Source: Drosophila miranda
Lineage: Eukaryota > Arthropoda > Insecta > Diptera > Drosophilidae
Assembly (NCBI RefSeq): GCF_003369915.1
Contig: NC_046677.1
Coordinates: forward strand, 19,548,913-19,612,912
Direction of reading: 5' to 3'
DNA length: 64,000 bases
Part shown: piece after piece, positions 12,478 to 22,900 of the stretch
Layout: each line of letters starts with the position of its first letter
How positions within the stretch are numbered: the stretch's first letter is position 1
Notes under the pieces: model-generated
Databases searched by the model: none
The model's input: the letters and a program-made list of their open reading frames with translations, nothing else
Told to the model about the DNA's origin: nothing
Program-made: the position numbers and the translations under genes

Positions 12478-12968
12478 AGAAAACTAAATATTTTGGACTG
12501 GGGAAAATGTCCCCGATCCTTGTAAATACTCCTTTAAATCAGGCACATTTTTTCCATCACAGGAAGCCATCGCACGCCTAGATCGGCCCACAAATAGCCG
12601 TGAAAACTAAATATGTATTGTTGGGGTGGTTTGAGTCCTTACCGAAGGATCACGGAAATTTGTCTGATCACTGGGGAACATGGCACGCCCCGATCGGGCC
12701 ACAAACAAGAGGGAAAACAAAATATATATATCTGGAGAAAATATCCTTGACCCTTGGTCCTTGATAAGGACTCCATCAGATCCGGGACATTTTTCCGAAC
12801 ACAGGAAGCCGTCGCACGCCCAGATTGGCCCATAAATAGCGGAGAAAATGAGTATTATTTATCCTTGATATCCTTGGTCCTTAAAAAGGACTTCATAAAT
12901 TCAGGGACATTTTTCTTAGCACAGGAAGCCGTCGCACGCCCAAATCGGCCCACAAATAACGGAGAAAA
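12478..12968 (+). repeat. Tandem repeat block in the left palindrome arm (about 4 x 110-130 bp)
   Basis: Successive units share the phrases 'ggtccttgataaggactcc', 'gggacatttttcc', 'acaggaagccgtcgcacgcc', 'gatcggcccacaaatag' and 'gagaaaa'. Approximate unit starts are 12478, 12607, 12718 and 12849. The last two units are the most alike. The first two are degraded. The same block appears in reverse complement at about 13310-13690 in the other arm. Confidence 0.75.
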
Positions 12969-13309
12969 CAAAACGAGCTTGTAACTGTCTTTAAAAATGT
13001 AGTTCCAGTAACCACCGATGGGGGCGCCACCGTACAAAGAAAAAAAACTCGCGTCAAATGGCCAAAATTTGGATGGGATACCAGGCGAACATAAATCAGC
13101 AGCAAGCAACTGTAGCAAATGCAAAAAAATGTTGCATACTTTTGGGGGACCGACAATTTAAAAAAATTCAGTTACCTTCTGCTGATTTCTGTTCGCCTGG
13201 TATCCCATCCAAATTTTGGCCATTTGACGCGAGTTTTTTTTCTTTGTACGGTGGCGCCTCCATCGGCAATTTCTGGAACTACATTTTTAAAGACAGTTAT
13301 ATGCCAATT

Positions 13310-13690
13310 TTGTTTTCTCCGTTATTTGTTGGCCGATTTGGGCGTGCGACGGCTTCCTATGCTCGGAAAAATGTCCCTGATTTTATGAAGTCCTTTTCAA
13401 GGACCAAGGACATCAAGGATCAAAAATACTAATTTTCTCCGCTATTTATGGGCCGATCTGGGCGTCCTTGATCTGATGGAGTCCTTATCAAGGACCAAGC
13501 GTCAAGGATATTTTCTCCAGATATATAGATCTAGGCGTGCGATGACTTCATGTGACGGAAAAAATGTCGCTGATTTAAAGGAGTCCTTATCAAGGACATT
13601 TTCCCCAGTAAAAAATAATTAGTTTTCTCCCCCATTTCTGAACCGTTATGGGCGTGCCACGCCTTTTCTTCTTCGGGATATTTTCCCCCA
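13310..13690 (-). repeat. Tandem repeat block in the right palindrome arm
   Basis: Reverse-complement counterpart of the 12.48-12.97 kb block. Repeats of 'cggcttcc...gctcggaaaaatgtccctga' and 'aaggaccaag' are visible at about 13330-13440, 13440-13545, 13545-13640 and 13640-13690. The block is shorter than its partner, so units have been lost or gained since the arms formed. Confidence 0.7.
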
Positions 13691-13769
13691 TATAGGATAC
13701 AGCGAGGATAATTTTTCAATAGTTTTATTCAACATAACTTAGCTTATTAGAAATAAATAAGCAAGTGGA

Positions 13770-14505
13770 AAAAATATCTAGTATCTAAATATATAGACGC
13801 GTATATCCTTAAACCTAACAACAATGATACCTATCTAGAGTCTAGTAGCCTGCGTAGCCCCTGCCTTGGTTGCCATCGTCAAAATCGTTGTTGTCGATGG
13901 CCAGGTCGAAGGATGACGTTGGCTTTTTTGGCTCTCATCTTGCAAGGGGTGCGCTTCTGTCCTTCTGGGATCCGGCTGGGATACTTTGATAGAACTCCGT
14001 CTAGCGGGGAGAAATCGGATACGACACGATTTGGAGCAAAGCGTAGGGTAAATCAGTCCTCTGTGAAGGAAGTTATATTTTAAAATATATCCACAATTAC
14101 GTACTGAGTCACTTACGCTTCTCGAAGCTGAGGCCCAGTGTTTGATTCGGTGGCGTATGTATGGGCAGTTGCCGATATTATTTCCCGTGGTCGTCATCAC
14201 TGGTCCCTGCAGCATCGGACGGGACGCCAGATTGTCGACTCAGCGGCATCATGGCTGCCACAGTGCAGGAGCAGGGGCGGGGTCACATTTAGGCGGGGAG
14301 TTCGCGATATCAGTTGGTCACTCTCGCTCATAAGAACCGGAAGACTAGAAGGGTAAAGCCCCTGGTAAACGATGGTGGGCATAACGGTGTCCGCGAGCAC
14401 CCAAGAAGTATTCCTGGCCATCGGAGGGGCTTAAATAATGTAGATTAATAAATAATAATAATACCTGGCGCGGTCGCTATGTCAGGACCCTCTTGGTCCC
14501 AGCTG
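13770..14505 (-). pseudogene. 3' end of the same unidentified gene, right-arm copy (decayed)
   Basis: Mirror image of the left-arm fragment. The last exon spans about 13849-14057, its intron about 14058-14116, exon B about 14117-14431, then a shortened first intron and part of exon A to about 14505. It differs from the left copy by scattered substitutions, one extra A in the AAAAAGCC run of the last exon (a frameshift), and an extra segment of about 15 bases near 14130-14145 inside exon B. Neither copy can be translated through. The parent gene is not in this window. Confidence 0.55.
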
Positions 14506-14509
14506 CTGG

Positions 14510-15462
14510 CGCGATGCACGCGATCGTGGATGCAGTATCGATCCAGCAAATTTAAAAAATACCTTTTTATTTGATTGTCTAAAATAAGGAAACGTTAGTA
14601 TGAATGGAATGTAAATGTGTATGGAATGTATGTTTCACAACGTACCCGAAAATAGAGAGCCATTGCCGATTCGAAGAGAGCCAATAACCGATTCGAAGAA
14701 AGCAATTCGCCATAATCGGTAGAGCTGCGCTCCAAAGTCGTATTGCTTGAAAGTTAATGGAAAAAGTAGAATAAGTGATGCACGGAAGTACGATTTGAGA
14801 GATCAAAAATTAAAAAAAAACCTGAGTATGGAAGTTTCTATCCCCTATGTTCCTTGTATATAAAAAGTGGGGAATAAAATAATAACAGAACTATGAGATT
14901 ACAAATTAATAGATTAAAACTACACTCCACGAAAACGATGAATCTTGAATAATTTGAACGCAGTTTAAGTGATCTTGGTCTTTTTTGAGTAAAAATTAAG
15001 GATAGTATGGATGTGCATCCTTATTTACGGTATATTTTGAAAATTAGAAGGTACATTTCGCCCAAATTGCAACGAAAAATGAGTCTTTATTTTGAATGGG
15101 ATATAAATAAGGGTATGGACAACTGGCAAAAACAGCCCAGGCAAATTGCAAGGCTAGCACGAACCTCACCTCGGCGTGTTTTGACCAAAAATATGCCTTG
15201 AAGACAAAATCGGCTTTTTGTTCCAAGGTATATTATGAAAAAGGGGTGGCTTTTACCTTTCATGCGTTGCATTTTCTGGGCCGTTTTGCCCGTTGTCCAT
15301 ACCCTCTTTTCCTCCCATTGTGTAGAAAATGTGTAGTTTCCAAGTAGCATTGAGCAAATGTAAACATTGAAATAATCTAAATCACAAAGCATTGAAAAAT
15401 TGCGTTTTCGCAAATAAACAAGAATATTTGACGGAGATTAATTGAAATAAAGATCCCACAAA
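14510..15462. other. Intergenic stretch between the palindrome and the MCRIP-family gene
   Basis: About 950 bases. It has a short direct repeat of 'gccgattcgaagagagcc' type near 14666-14705 and a TATA-like 'tatataaaaagtgg' at about 14857. The small open frames on both strands (60-110 codons) match no family I know. The last 200 bases should hold the promoter and leader of the next gene. Confidence 0.6.
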
Positions 15463-16206
15463 ATGGAACGTAATAATGGGTAAAGTTAAATGGAACGAAT
15501 AACTGCGTGGTGCAAAACTAAGTGTGCTATTGTGATAAACGGGGCAATTTTGACGTGTGTGTGTTTGACGGCAAAAACTGTTTACATACATAGCCACATA
15601 GGTATATACATTTGTATGTATGTATGTTTTTTACTGTTTTCTTTCACAGACGCTACCCATATATACGCCGCCAAGGCAGTGGGCACAACAATTATCACCA
15701 TCACCACAACAACAATGCAAATTCCACATCATCGACAGCAGGATCAACAAATGCAACACAATATTCCAATCATAGCATTAACAACTCTCCATCCGTGGGC
15801 ATGAGTACGGGGGCACACAACAGTAATGCAATATATGCAGCGGCGGTACCGCCATCACAAAATGTGCCCATTTCCCAGCATGACGAATTGATTCGGTACA
15901 TAAGGGAGGCTTGGAACAAGGTAAGCGTAAATCAAAGCAGAAGATTATATTGAATACTAAATTTTGACAATGGATTAAAGCTTCTGCCCGCCGGAGCTAC
16001 TTTTAATAAATTCGGTTGCTCATCTTGCTTTGCAAACATTTCTTCTAATATTTCTACAGGTCTATGAGCAGGGCACACCTGTTTACCGCAACGAATCTGA
16101 TAATCAATTGAAAAATTTCAAGCCATTTAATTTGGAGGAGTATTGGGGACAGCGTCTGGTCCAGAATATACACGTGACGACGACAAATGCCAGCGGACAT
16201 CAGTAG
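15463..16206 (+). CDS. MCRIP/FAM195-family protein (MAPK-regulated corepressor-interacting protein)
   Basis: Vertebrate MCRIP proteins are small, largely disordered regulators that bind the CtBP corepressor, and also the stress-granule and mRNA-decay helicase DDX6. Three exons join in phase: 15463-15479 (MERNNG, donor GTAAAG), 15650-15920 and 16060-16206, giving 144 residues. The first part is His/Asn/Ser-rich (HHHHNNN near residues 17-23), typical of insect low-complexity tails. The conserved core is HDELIRYIREAWNKV followed, after an insert, by FKPFNLEEYWGQRLVQNI, which lines up with HEENVRFVSEAW and FVPIDLDEWWAQQFLARI of human MCRIP2. The start was chosen because it is the only ATG with a consensus donor in the right phase. 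A longer unspliced start upstream is less likely. A poly(A) signal AATAAA lies at 16251. Confidence 0.8.
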
Positions 16207-16250
16207 ACCGAGAATCGAAAAAAGGACGGTGGCTTGTGTTACATGGTAGT

Positions 16251-16256
16251 AATAAA
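16251..16256 (+). terminator. Polyadenylation signal of the MCRIP-family gene
   Basis: AATAAA, 44 bases after the stop codon on the coding strand. Confidence 0.65.
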
Positions 16257-16269
16257 AGAAATTAAAACC

Positions 16270-17060
16270 TGTGTGCCTATTCCGTTTTTTGACTTATTCC
16301 AATGTTATTGAAATTCAAATCTACCACATTGTTTAAAACCTGCTTTGGACCATTTGTGTGTATACAGATTTATTAAAAAACACTGCCAGCTGAAAGGCAA
16401 ATTATGTATTGAATAAAACAATAGTTGGTATAAAGATCGCCCTACATGTAGCATGCTATCTGCATTTATGTAAGTGTTGTGCGTTGTGCGCGCTTTTCAG
16501 TTGTCAAAAACAACAGTAATAAACAGTTATTTGCTAGGAAAATAATCGTGTTTCGTGTTATTGAGTAGACGACGGCCGCTCGCTTAATCTCTTCGCAGGT
16601 AAAAGTAAAATTGTTCATCAATAATTGAAACAGTACAATGGGAGCCAATAGGGTGTAGAGGATTTGCAGGAGGCGGAGTTGTGGTGGCTTGTGATAATAG
16701 TGTGGTCCTGACTGTTGTTTTTGTTTTGTTTGATGATCTGTTGTTCTTGTAGGTGGCAGGCACACGACATTAGTCATATATATATTTACCTGGTGCGGTT
16801 GCTGCTTGATTGGTGCTGACACTGCGTGGAATCCGATGAAGTCTTTCCATTTTCCAATTTGGCATACCTTTTTGTGGGCAACTAAAACACTGTCATTTTG
16901 TCTGCCAATTGAAAGCATCCTTAAATTTGAGTTTCCTTTTTTAACATTAAAGTAACAAATGAAAACGAAGTGAACACTGCTTTTTGTATTGAAGGGCATT
17001 TTGTAATTTATAAAATTATGTTTTATTTTTCGTTCACTGTTTACATGCCCGTTCTACTCC
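16270..17060. other. Spacer between convergent MCRIP-family and RpL7 genes
   Basis: About 790 bases between two converging 3' ends. The minus strand holds a 177-codon open frame (16466-16999) with a hydrophobic C-terminal half and no recognised domain. On the plus strand a consensus donor (TTCGCAG then GTAAAAG) sits at about 16599. I do not call a gene here. Confidence 0.5.
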
Positions 17061-17065
17061 AAGCT

Positions 17066-17071
17066 TTTATT
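17066..17071 (-). terminator. RpL7: Polyadenylation signal of RpL7
   Basis: AATAAA on the minus strand, just 15 bases after the RpL7 stop codon. The short 3' UTR is usual for ribosomal protein genes. Confidence 0.65.
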
Positions 17072-17085
17072 GTTTAAACTGAAGC

Positions 17086-17900
17086 TTAGACCATTTTGCG
17101 CAACAGTCGGTTGATGTGGTCTTCACGGTTGCCGAAATCACCTCCGTTAACGTAGTGATTGGCCTTCTTGCGCCAGCCACCGGTGGGGGTGTTTAGCTTA
17201 AACGGCCACAGGAAGTTGGAGGCGTACTTGAAATTGGGTCCAACGGTGAAAATCTCATGGACCAAATCCTCAACGCACTGAATATTGTGAGCCTGGCGCA
17301 GTTTACGCTCAATCACAAAGTTATCAGTGATGGGGACACGCTGACGGCTGTGCTTGACATAACCGCGCTTGTAAATAAGCTCGCGCACCGACTTCAGGTT
17401 GGGGTAGCCCCAGGTGATGTAGGGCTCGGCAATACGCAGCATGTTGATGGTAGCCTTGTTCAACTTGATGAAGACACCATTGTTGATTTGGCGCAATCGG
17501 AACAGCTGCAAAACTTTGCGAACCTTGGGGGCCACCTTGTTGATACTGAAAGATAAAGGTTATTAAATAAACAGTAGAATAATAAGCAAAACATTACATA
17601 CCCACGGATACGCACGACAAATGCCAGCTTGGCCTCTGCGGGCACATAAAACTGGTTGCGCTTCTTGGCCAGGCGACGCAGCTTAATCTCACGCTGGTCA
17701 GATTTGATGTACTCATTCTGGTACTTTTCGGCACGGACCAGATTTTCCTTCTTGCGCAGCGCAATCACAGCGGCGCGCTTAAGACGACGCTTTGACTCAG
17801 CGGCACGTTTGCTGATTTGTTTCTTGCTGAATTTCAGCTTTGATTCCGGCACAGCGGGCAGCTTCTTAGCTGCAGGTTTCTTGACGACCGTAGCAGGCAT
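17086..17900 (-). CDS. RpL7: 60S ribosomal protein L7 (uL30)
   Basis: Structural protein of the large cytosolic ribosomal subunit, uL30 family. Two coding exons, 17900-17602 and 17545-17086, join in phase 2 to give 252 residues, the length I recall for the fly protein. The N-terminal 90 residues are a Lys/Arg-rich rRNA-binding extension ([20 protein letters not shown]). The fold proper begins at about [20 protein letters not shown] and contains the uL30 core [19 protein letters not shown]. The C-terminus [14 protein letters not shown] is conserved. Codon use is GC-rich at third positions, unlike its neighbours, as expected for a highly expressed gene. An 87-base leader intron (17987-17901) ends exactly at the start codon. 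The gene is head to head with the RPA-interacting-protein gene. Confidence 0.98.
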
Positions 17901-18030
17901 CTGTTAATGACACAAAATAATTGCATTTAAACACAGTCTCTTTCAAATATTATGTATATTTCACAGAAAATATTACTAACCTCTTACTTGACACTGCACA
18001 CGTTGGTAAAAGAAAGGGAAAGAAAGAGCG
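17901..18030 (-). promoter_or_regulatory. RpL7: RpL7 leader: TOP-like pyrimidine start and leader intron
   Basis: On the minus strand a pyrimidine run (CTCTTTCTTTCCCTTTCTTT, about 18010-18030) marks a likely 5'TOP transcription start, the signal that couples ribosomal-protein mRNA to growth signalling. The short untranslated exon ends at 17988 with donor GTAAGA. The acceptor ATTAACAG abuts the ATG. Confidence 0.6.
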
Positions 18031-18119
18031 GAAGCATGTACTACGCCATGCCCCAAACGTCAAATTTCGATCAAAGCAACTCTGCCTTGCAGTGCTGCAA
18101 AATGATTCGCTAATGAAAT

Positions 18120-18165
18120 ATCATTAATACGGCCACACTAGAAAACATCGATAAATGAACTCTTT
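18120..18165. promoter_or_regulatory. Divergent promoter elements: Motif 1 (M1BP) and DRE-like site
   Basis: CGGCCACACTA at 18130-18140 matches the Drosophila core-promoter Motif 1 (YGGTCACACTR) with one change. ACATCGATAAAT at 18145-18156 contains most of the DRE (TATCGATA). Both are typical of housekeeping promoters with dispersed starts, and they sit between the two head-to-head genes. Confidence 0.6.
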
Positions 18166-18397
18166 TTACAGAATTACCTTCTCTAGAAACGTAGAAAAAA
18201 ATAGGATTGCGCGAATTTTTTTGTATTTTGTTTAATTTGCTTGCTTGCATTAATTTTGTTCGGTTCTGGTTTAATATTTCGTTTACAACACGTGCGGGAC
18301 ACCTAACACATAAAGAACCACGACATACTTGCGAGCTTAGCGTAATATTCGTGCCACCCAGCGAATTAACTCTGCCTCTATTTGCAATTCGACTGTA

Positions 18398-19101
18398 ATG
18401 AGTTCCCCACAAAGTCCCGTTTACCGTACCTCAGTAGAACAAAAGCGACATGCTCAGGATGTGGCCAAAAGACACCGTATGGGCATGCCAAAACTGCGTG
18501 ATATGTTGCGCGAGGTAATGTATAACCCTTTTCAGCTTTGCAACATGTATATTTACAGTATTCTCTCCTTGCAGAAGTACCGTAAACGTATTATAGAGAC
18601 TCGCACAAGATTAGCAGATGCCAACCGTACAGTGCAATTGGTACGTGAATGCCAAAGACTCGAGAGCTATGTATATTGAATCATGCTTTTTCACAGGCTG
18701 AACTTAAAGAATTTCTTCGCACGGAGCTAAGCGAGTTTGACAAAGACTTGGAGTTGGAACAGAACATTCTGGACGAATTACTTTCTGATGTAAATGAATG
18801 GTATGCGTTGGGCGAACAAAATTTGGAAACGTACGTGGAATCAGATGCACCAATACAGCAAAATGTTCTGTGCCCTGTCTGCCTTATAAAACCATTGCAA
18901 CGTCAGGAAACTGTCTACCGGTGTGAGTGCGGAATTCAGTTTGAGCATACATCTGACATGGAACAACTGGAGAGGATAATACACCAGCAAATTGCATCAC
19001 ATGAAACTAAGTGTACTCAGGCACTGCGTTTCTTTATAGAGCCTTCCACCGGTCGCCTTTATAATATGTGTGGAAGTTGCGATTATTTCTCCTCCATTTA
19101 G
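18398..19101 (+). CDS. RPA-interacting protein (RPAIN/RIP family)
   Basis: RPAIN proteins bind replication protein A and carry it into the nucleus. Three exons join in phase 0: 18398-18514, 18575-18640, 18697-19101, giving 195 residues, close to the family size of about 220. The N-terminal segment (KRHRMGMPKLRDMLREKYRK) is the basic helical part. An acidic central helix (ELSEFDKDLELEQNILDELL) follows. The C-terminal zinc-binding domain has CPVC (residues about 127-130), CECG, a later His/Cys pair in HETKCTQ, and C-GSC near the end. The start is the only ATG before the conserved block, 270 bases from the Motif 1 site. No AATAAA is evident soon after the stop. Confidence 0.85.
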
Positions 19102-19902
19102 TATATATTAAGATTAACTTTTCAGATGTCTGCGCCCAAGACCGTACATATTTAATACTAATGTTAATTCATATAAAAACAAGCAACTTAAATAGATTAA
19201 GGAGATCATTGAGGAAAATCGTTACCCTTTTTATTTCTGGTCCAATTGATAAGTATTTTAGAACTGATCATAGATCATTTGGCCTATGACTCAAAAAATT
19301 GCTCCAGAATCTCAGTATCGGAGAAGCTTTTTCCAGTGCGCACGTGCAAGATCCCTCACGTCAGTGCAGCATCGTCTCTACTTCGCTACTTTTACGGCGG
19401 GTGATCATACGTTTAGTGTGCTGTCATGCTCCGCCGTAGACGGTTGTCCTCTTCTCTTGTTCTCGGAAAACGTGTGCATACCTAATTATCTCTTATTTTG
19501 TTTATATTAAAAAAATTACTTAAAAGTAATTGGAAAGCGACTGAAAACGCTTCCTTAAAACGAAATTAATTTTGTAAACTACTCGCATAACACATATTGC
19601 GATAGCAGTAATTGCAGTGCATATTTTCGAGTGCGGAATCATTTGTTTACTTTAAAAATTTTTCCTGGTCTTTACCTTGTACAGACCATTTTAAAGGGAA
19701 AACGAAGGGAATCGAATTTATTTATGGATAAATATAAAAGCGTCGAATGTGCGCATTTGTACGATAATGTTTTAAAATGAAACAGTTCTAGTGAAATTCT
19801 TAAAAAGATATCTCTACGGGTCTACGATATCTAATACGATCTACTGTATAAAGTTCAGAAAGGATTACAAATACTGTAAATAATTTGGATATTTTGGTCG
19901 AT
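19102..19902. other. Intergenic region upstream of the Sur-like gene
   Basis: About 800 bases. It should contain the 3' end of the RPAIN-type transcript and the promoter and leader of the transporter gene. No TATA box or strong initiator is clear. A TAA at 19880-19882 closes the frame ahead of the chosen ATG at 19903. Confidence 0.5.
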
Positions 19903-22900
19903 ATGACGCAGTTGTTTAATATTATACACTGCAATCATTTAAATGGCCGAGTTCGCTCCATTTATGAAAATTTAAATACAAATGTTTGTGGCATTGACCG
20001 CGTGAAGCTTCTTTTCACTTGTGTAAGCATATTGATATTGCTTTTTGCCTGTTTTTTCCTTTGGAATAAGTATGAAACGTGAGTATTTATAAGTTAAAGA
20101 CAAATTTCTTAGATTTAGCTTATGTGCTAATTAACTAAAAAGCCATGGAATGATAAATTAGACTACTATTATTATGATTAAACGTTAATAACTAAATATA
20201 ACTTTGTTTTTTCTTGCAATCAAATTATCTGTTGTGTGAATATTTTCAATCTAGATGGTTTTCAATATGTGAATAGACATACAAAAAACGAAGAAGAGGT
20301 TGTTAGTGTAGAAACTGTTGTTAGGTTAATTTATGATTTTATAAACTCCCACTATACTTAATATCTTTATGAACAACACTGGTAAATTATTATAATTGTT
20401 TAACATTTCTTATACGACTTTTTATGAAGTACATATTTATGTAGTTCGATTCTATTGTATTTGGTTTTTTTTTTCAATTGTCTATGTATTTCAAAATCCA
20501 CTTAAACGTCAATAATTGATATCCGGAACTAAAGAGCATATGATATCAAGTATGTACTCCTTGAAATCGAAATCATGGAGGGTGCAATACCTTTAAACTC
20601 GTCGCGTGGCATAGTTTTTTGAAAGAAATATCTCAATTGCATCTCCACTTCACTTTTCTATTTGTGTCTGTGTGAATGCACCGGAATTCCTATGTACTTA
20701 TGAAATGAAAACAGTATCATTAGGACAACTTTATTATTTAGTATGTAAAATATGACAACAACCTCAACTAATACTTTACGCAAAGATCACGAAACTTCAT
20801 CATGTGCCGCCTTTTCAATGCAGGTGTCATAAAACATTACTAAAGTTTCACAATTTACGTGCAGCTGTGTCACTGCTCATGTTGGCTGGCAGTAGCCTGG
20901 ATCTAGCCAGGAGCTTACTGCCCCAACGCAGTGCACGGCAGCTCAGTCGTCTTTTTGAGTTATGGAATAGAGACACAAATTTTCTGGTTATAATAGGAGC
21001 GGGAGAAGCGTGGAATGCGCTTGCTTCCACGATATTGACAATTTTGCTAATGTGTTACCATCGTGTTATAGAGCGCAAGAAGAAGACAGGTGAGTGAATG
21101 CCTTTGGGTTGTGCAAGGTACATGATATAAAATTCTCGCATTCAATAATCGAGCATATTTTCATCCCTTAGTGTTTTTGTACGCGAGCATGGCCGTGGAG
21201 GTATTGGCTCTCGCTCTGCGTTCCAACGAATTGACAGAGGTTGCTTACTACGAGGAAGTACTAGAGCTTCAGACGTGCCTTGTGGGTATGTCTGTTTTAT
21301 GTCTGCTGGTATTGGCTTCGTTGGATGGTTACACTATATATAATGAGGTATAGATTAAACTAAACTGCAGTAGAGCATATTTAAGTTAACTATCTGAAAT
21401 ACGGCCGCTAAAAGCTAGAGAAAACTTGACGTTAGCCAGCAATTATAAACGTTTTATTAAAATATTTATTTTATTCAACAAGTAACTAGGTAAACAATGG
21501 CACATAACAGAGGTGGAATAAACATAGTAATGTGGTTAGCAAGCTTACATTTTTAAATAGGTTAATCGCAGATTTGAAGCTTACGGACTTCTATGCTTGG
21601 TAAATTGTTTATTCATACATTTGTACAAGTGGTCTTGCACAGCCATAGATTTTAGCATGTTAAAAAGCTACATACATACGAGTATGTGTTTCTGGCCAAA
21701 GGAAAAGTCGCAGGGAAAACTCGATTTACAGAGGACATAGTAGTTAGCGGAAACGGGCCAAAGACTAGCACTGGAGTTTTTGGTTATCTTTGATCACCTA
21801 TGTAGAAGTACATTCTAAACCTAATTCAAAAATATGAATACTCTAACCTACTGTCGAAATTCGTATTCAATGGATTTTGCAGCACTTTCGTGACAACTAC
21901 GTGGATGACCATGGAAAAATAGGCTATAAACATTCACTTGCAACATTTTATTCAAAATCTTGCTTCTGGTGGTTGACTCCTTTGCTGAGGTTGGGCTATA
22001 CGGAACCACTAGAACTTGAGGACTTGGGTGCAATGAAACTAGAGGATAGCGCTAGATCGCATTACGATCACTTTTTGTATGTTTACACAGATGAGATGGT
22101 AAGTAGCAAGCCGTGAACATACTACACATCTATTTGAATACTTTCATGGGTTTCTCTTCCTTTTTCTTGATCAAACATATACCAGAAAAAGTCAAGTTCA
22201 TCCCCATCCTTATGGTATTGCTATGCAAAGAACAGTTGGCGAATGTTTGCTTTCGGCGGCATTTTAAAGCTGGCGGGAGACCTATTTGCGTTGATTGGCC
22301 CACTTGCAATACAGCAAATAGTACAATATATAGAAGAGCTTTATGCTACAGCGACCAATCCTTCAAAACAATGGAATGTGAAAGACGAGGGTGGTCAACC
22401 ACTAATGTTGGCCTTCAATGTGAGCGGTATTCATATTGGCCAAGTAAGAGTTTACTATGCCACTTGGTCGGAATTGCTAACAAACGGCTGGAGCATTGCT
22501 TGGATTGTTCTACTAGCTGCAATTACACAGGGAGCCTTGTCCCAGGCTTCTACGCACATTCTTAATATGACGGGTATCTGGATAAAAACATCCCTACAGG
22601 GTCTAATTTATCGAAAGACCCTGCTATTAAATGCGACCAGCGGCTGTTCTGCTAATAACAGCATACGCCAAACTGCATTATCCTCAACTTCTACCCCGGT
22701 AAAAACGAAAAAAAACAACGCCAAAGATAAGATGAACACGGATTCTACCTCTAAAGAGGAACCACCTCAAGGACATGCGGGATATATGAGCGGTAAGTGA
22801 AATGCAATCTCGGTTCCGTTTTTAGCAGAGTAAACTTGTTTAAACTTTGAAGCTCTTGATTTTATGGCTAAATAGTTGATATGTATATGCATTTGAGGGG

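Larger units (their letters stand above)
11596..14505. repeat. Large palindrome (foldback or hairpin-RNA-like locus), arms about 1.3-1.5 kb, loop 76 nt
   Basis: The left arm (about 11596-13102) is the reverse complement of the right arm (13179 to about 14505). The loop is 13103-13178. Each arm runs inward from a decayed gene 3' end (two exon-intron junctions, stop codon, 3' UTR) through about four copies of a roughly 125-bp repeat to a unique block next to the loop. By eye the gene-derived part of the arms is about 94-95% identical. The left arm is about 180 bases longer, through indels. No transposase frame is present and I could not identify target-site duplications. A transcript through it would fold into a very long double-stranded hairpin. 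The alternative is a Galileo/FB-like foldback transposon, whose arms also carry tandem repeats. Confidence 0.85.
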
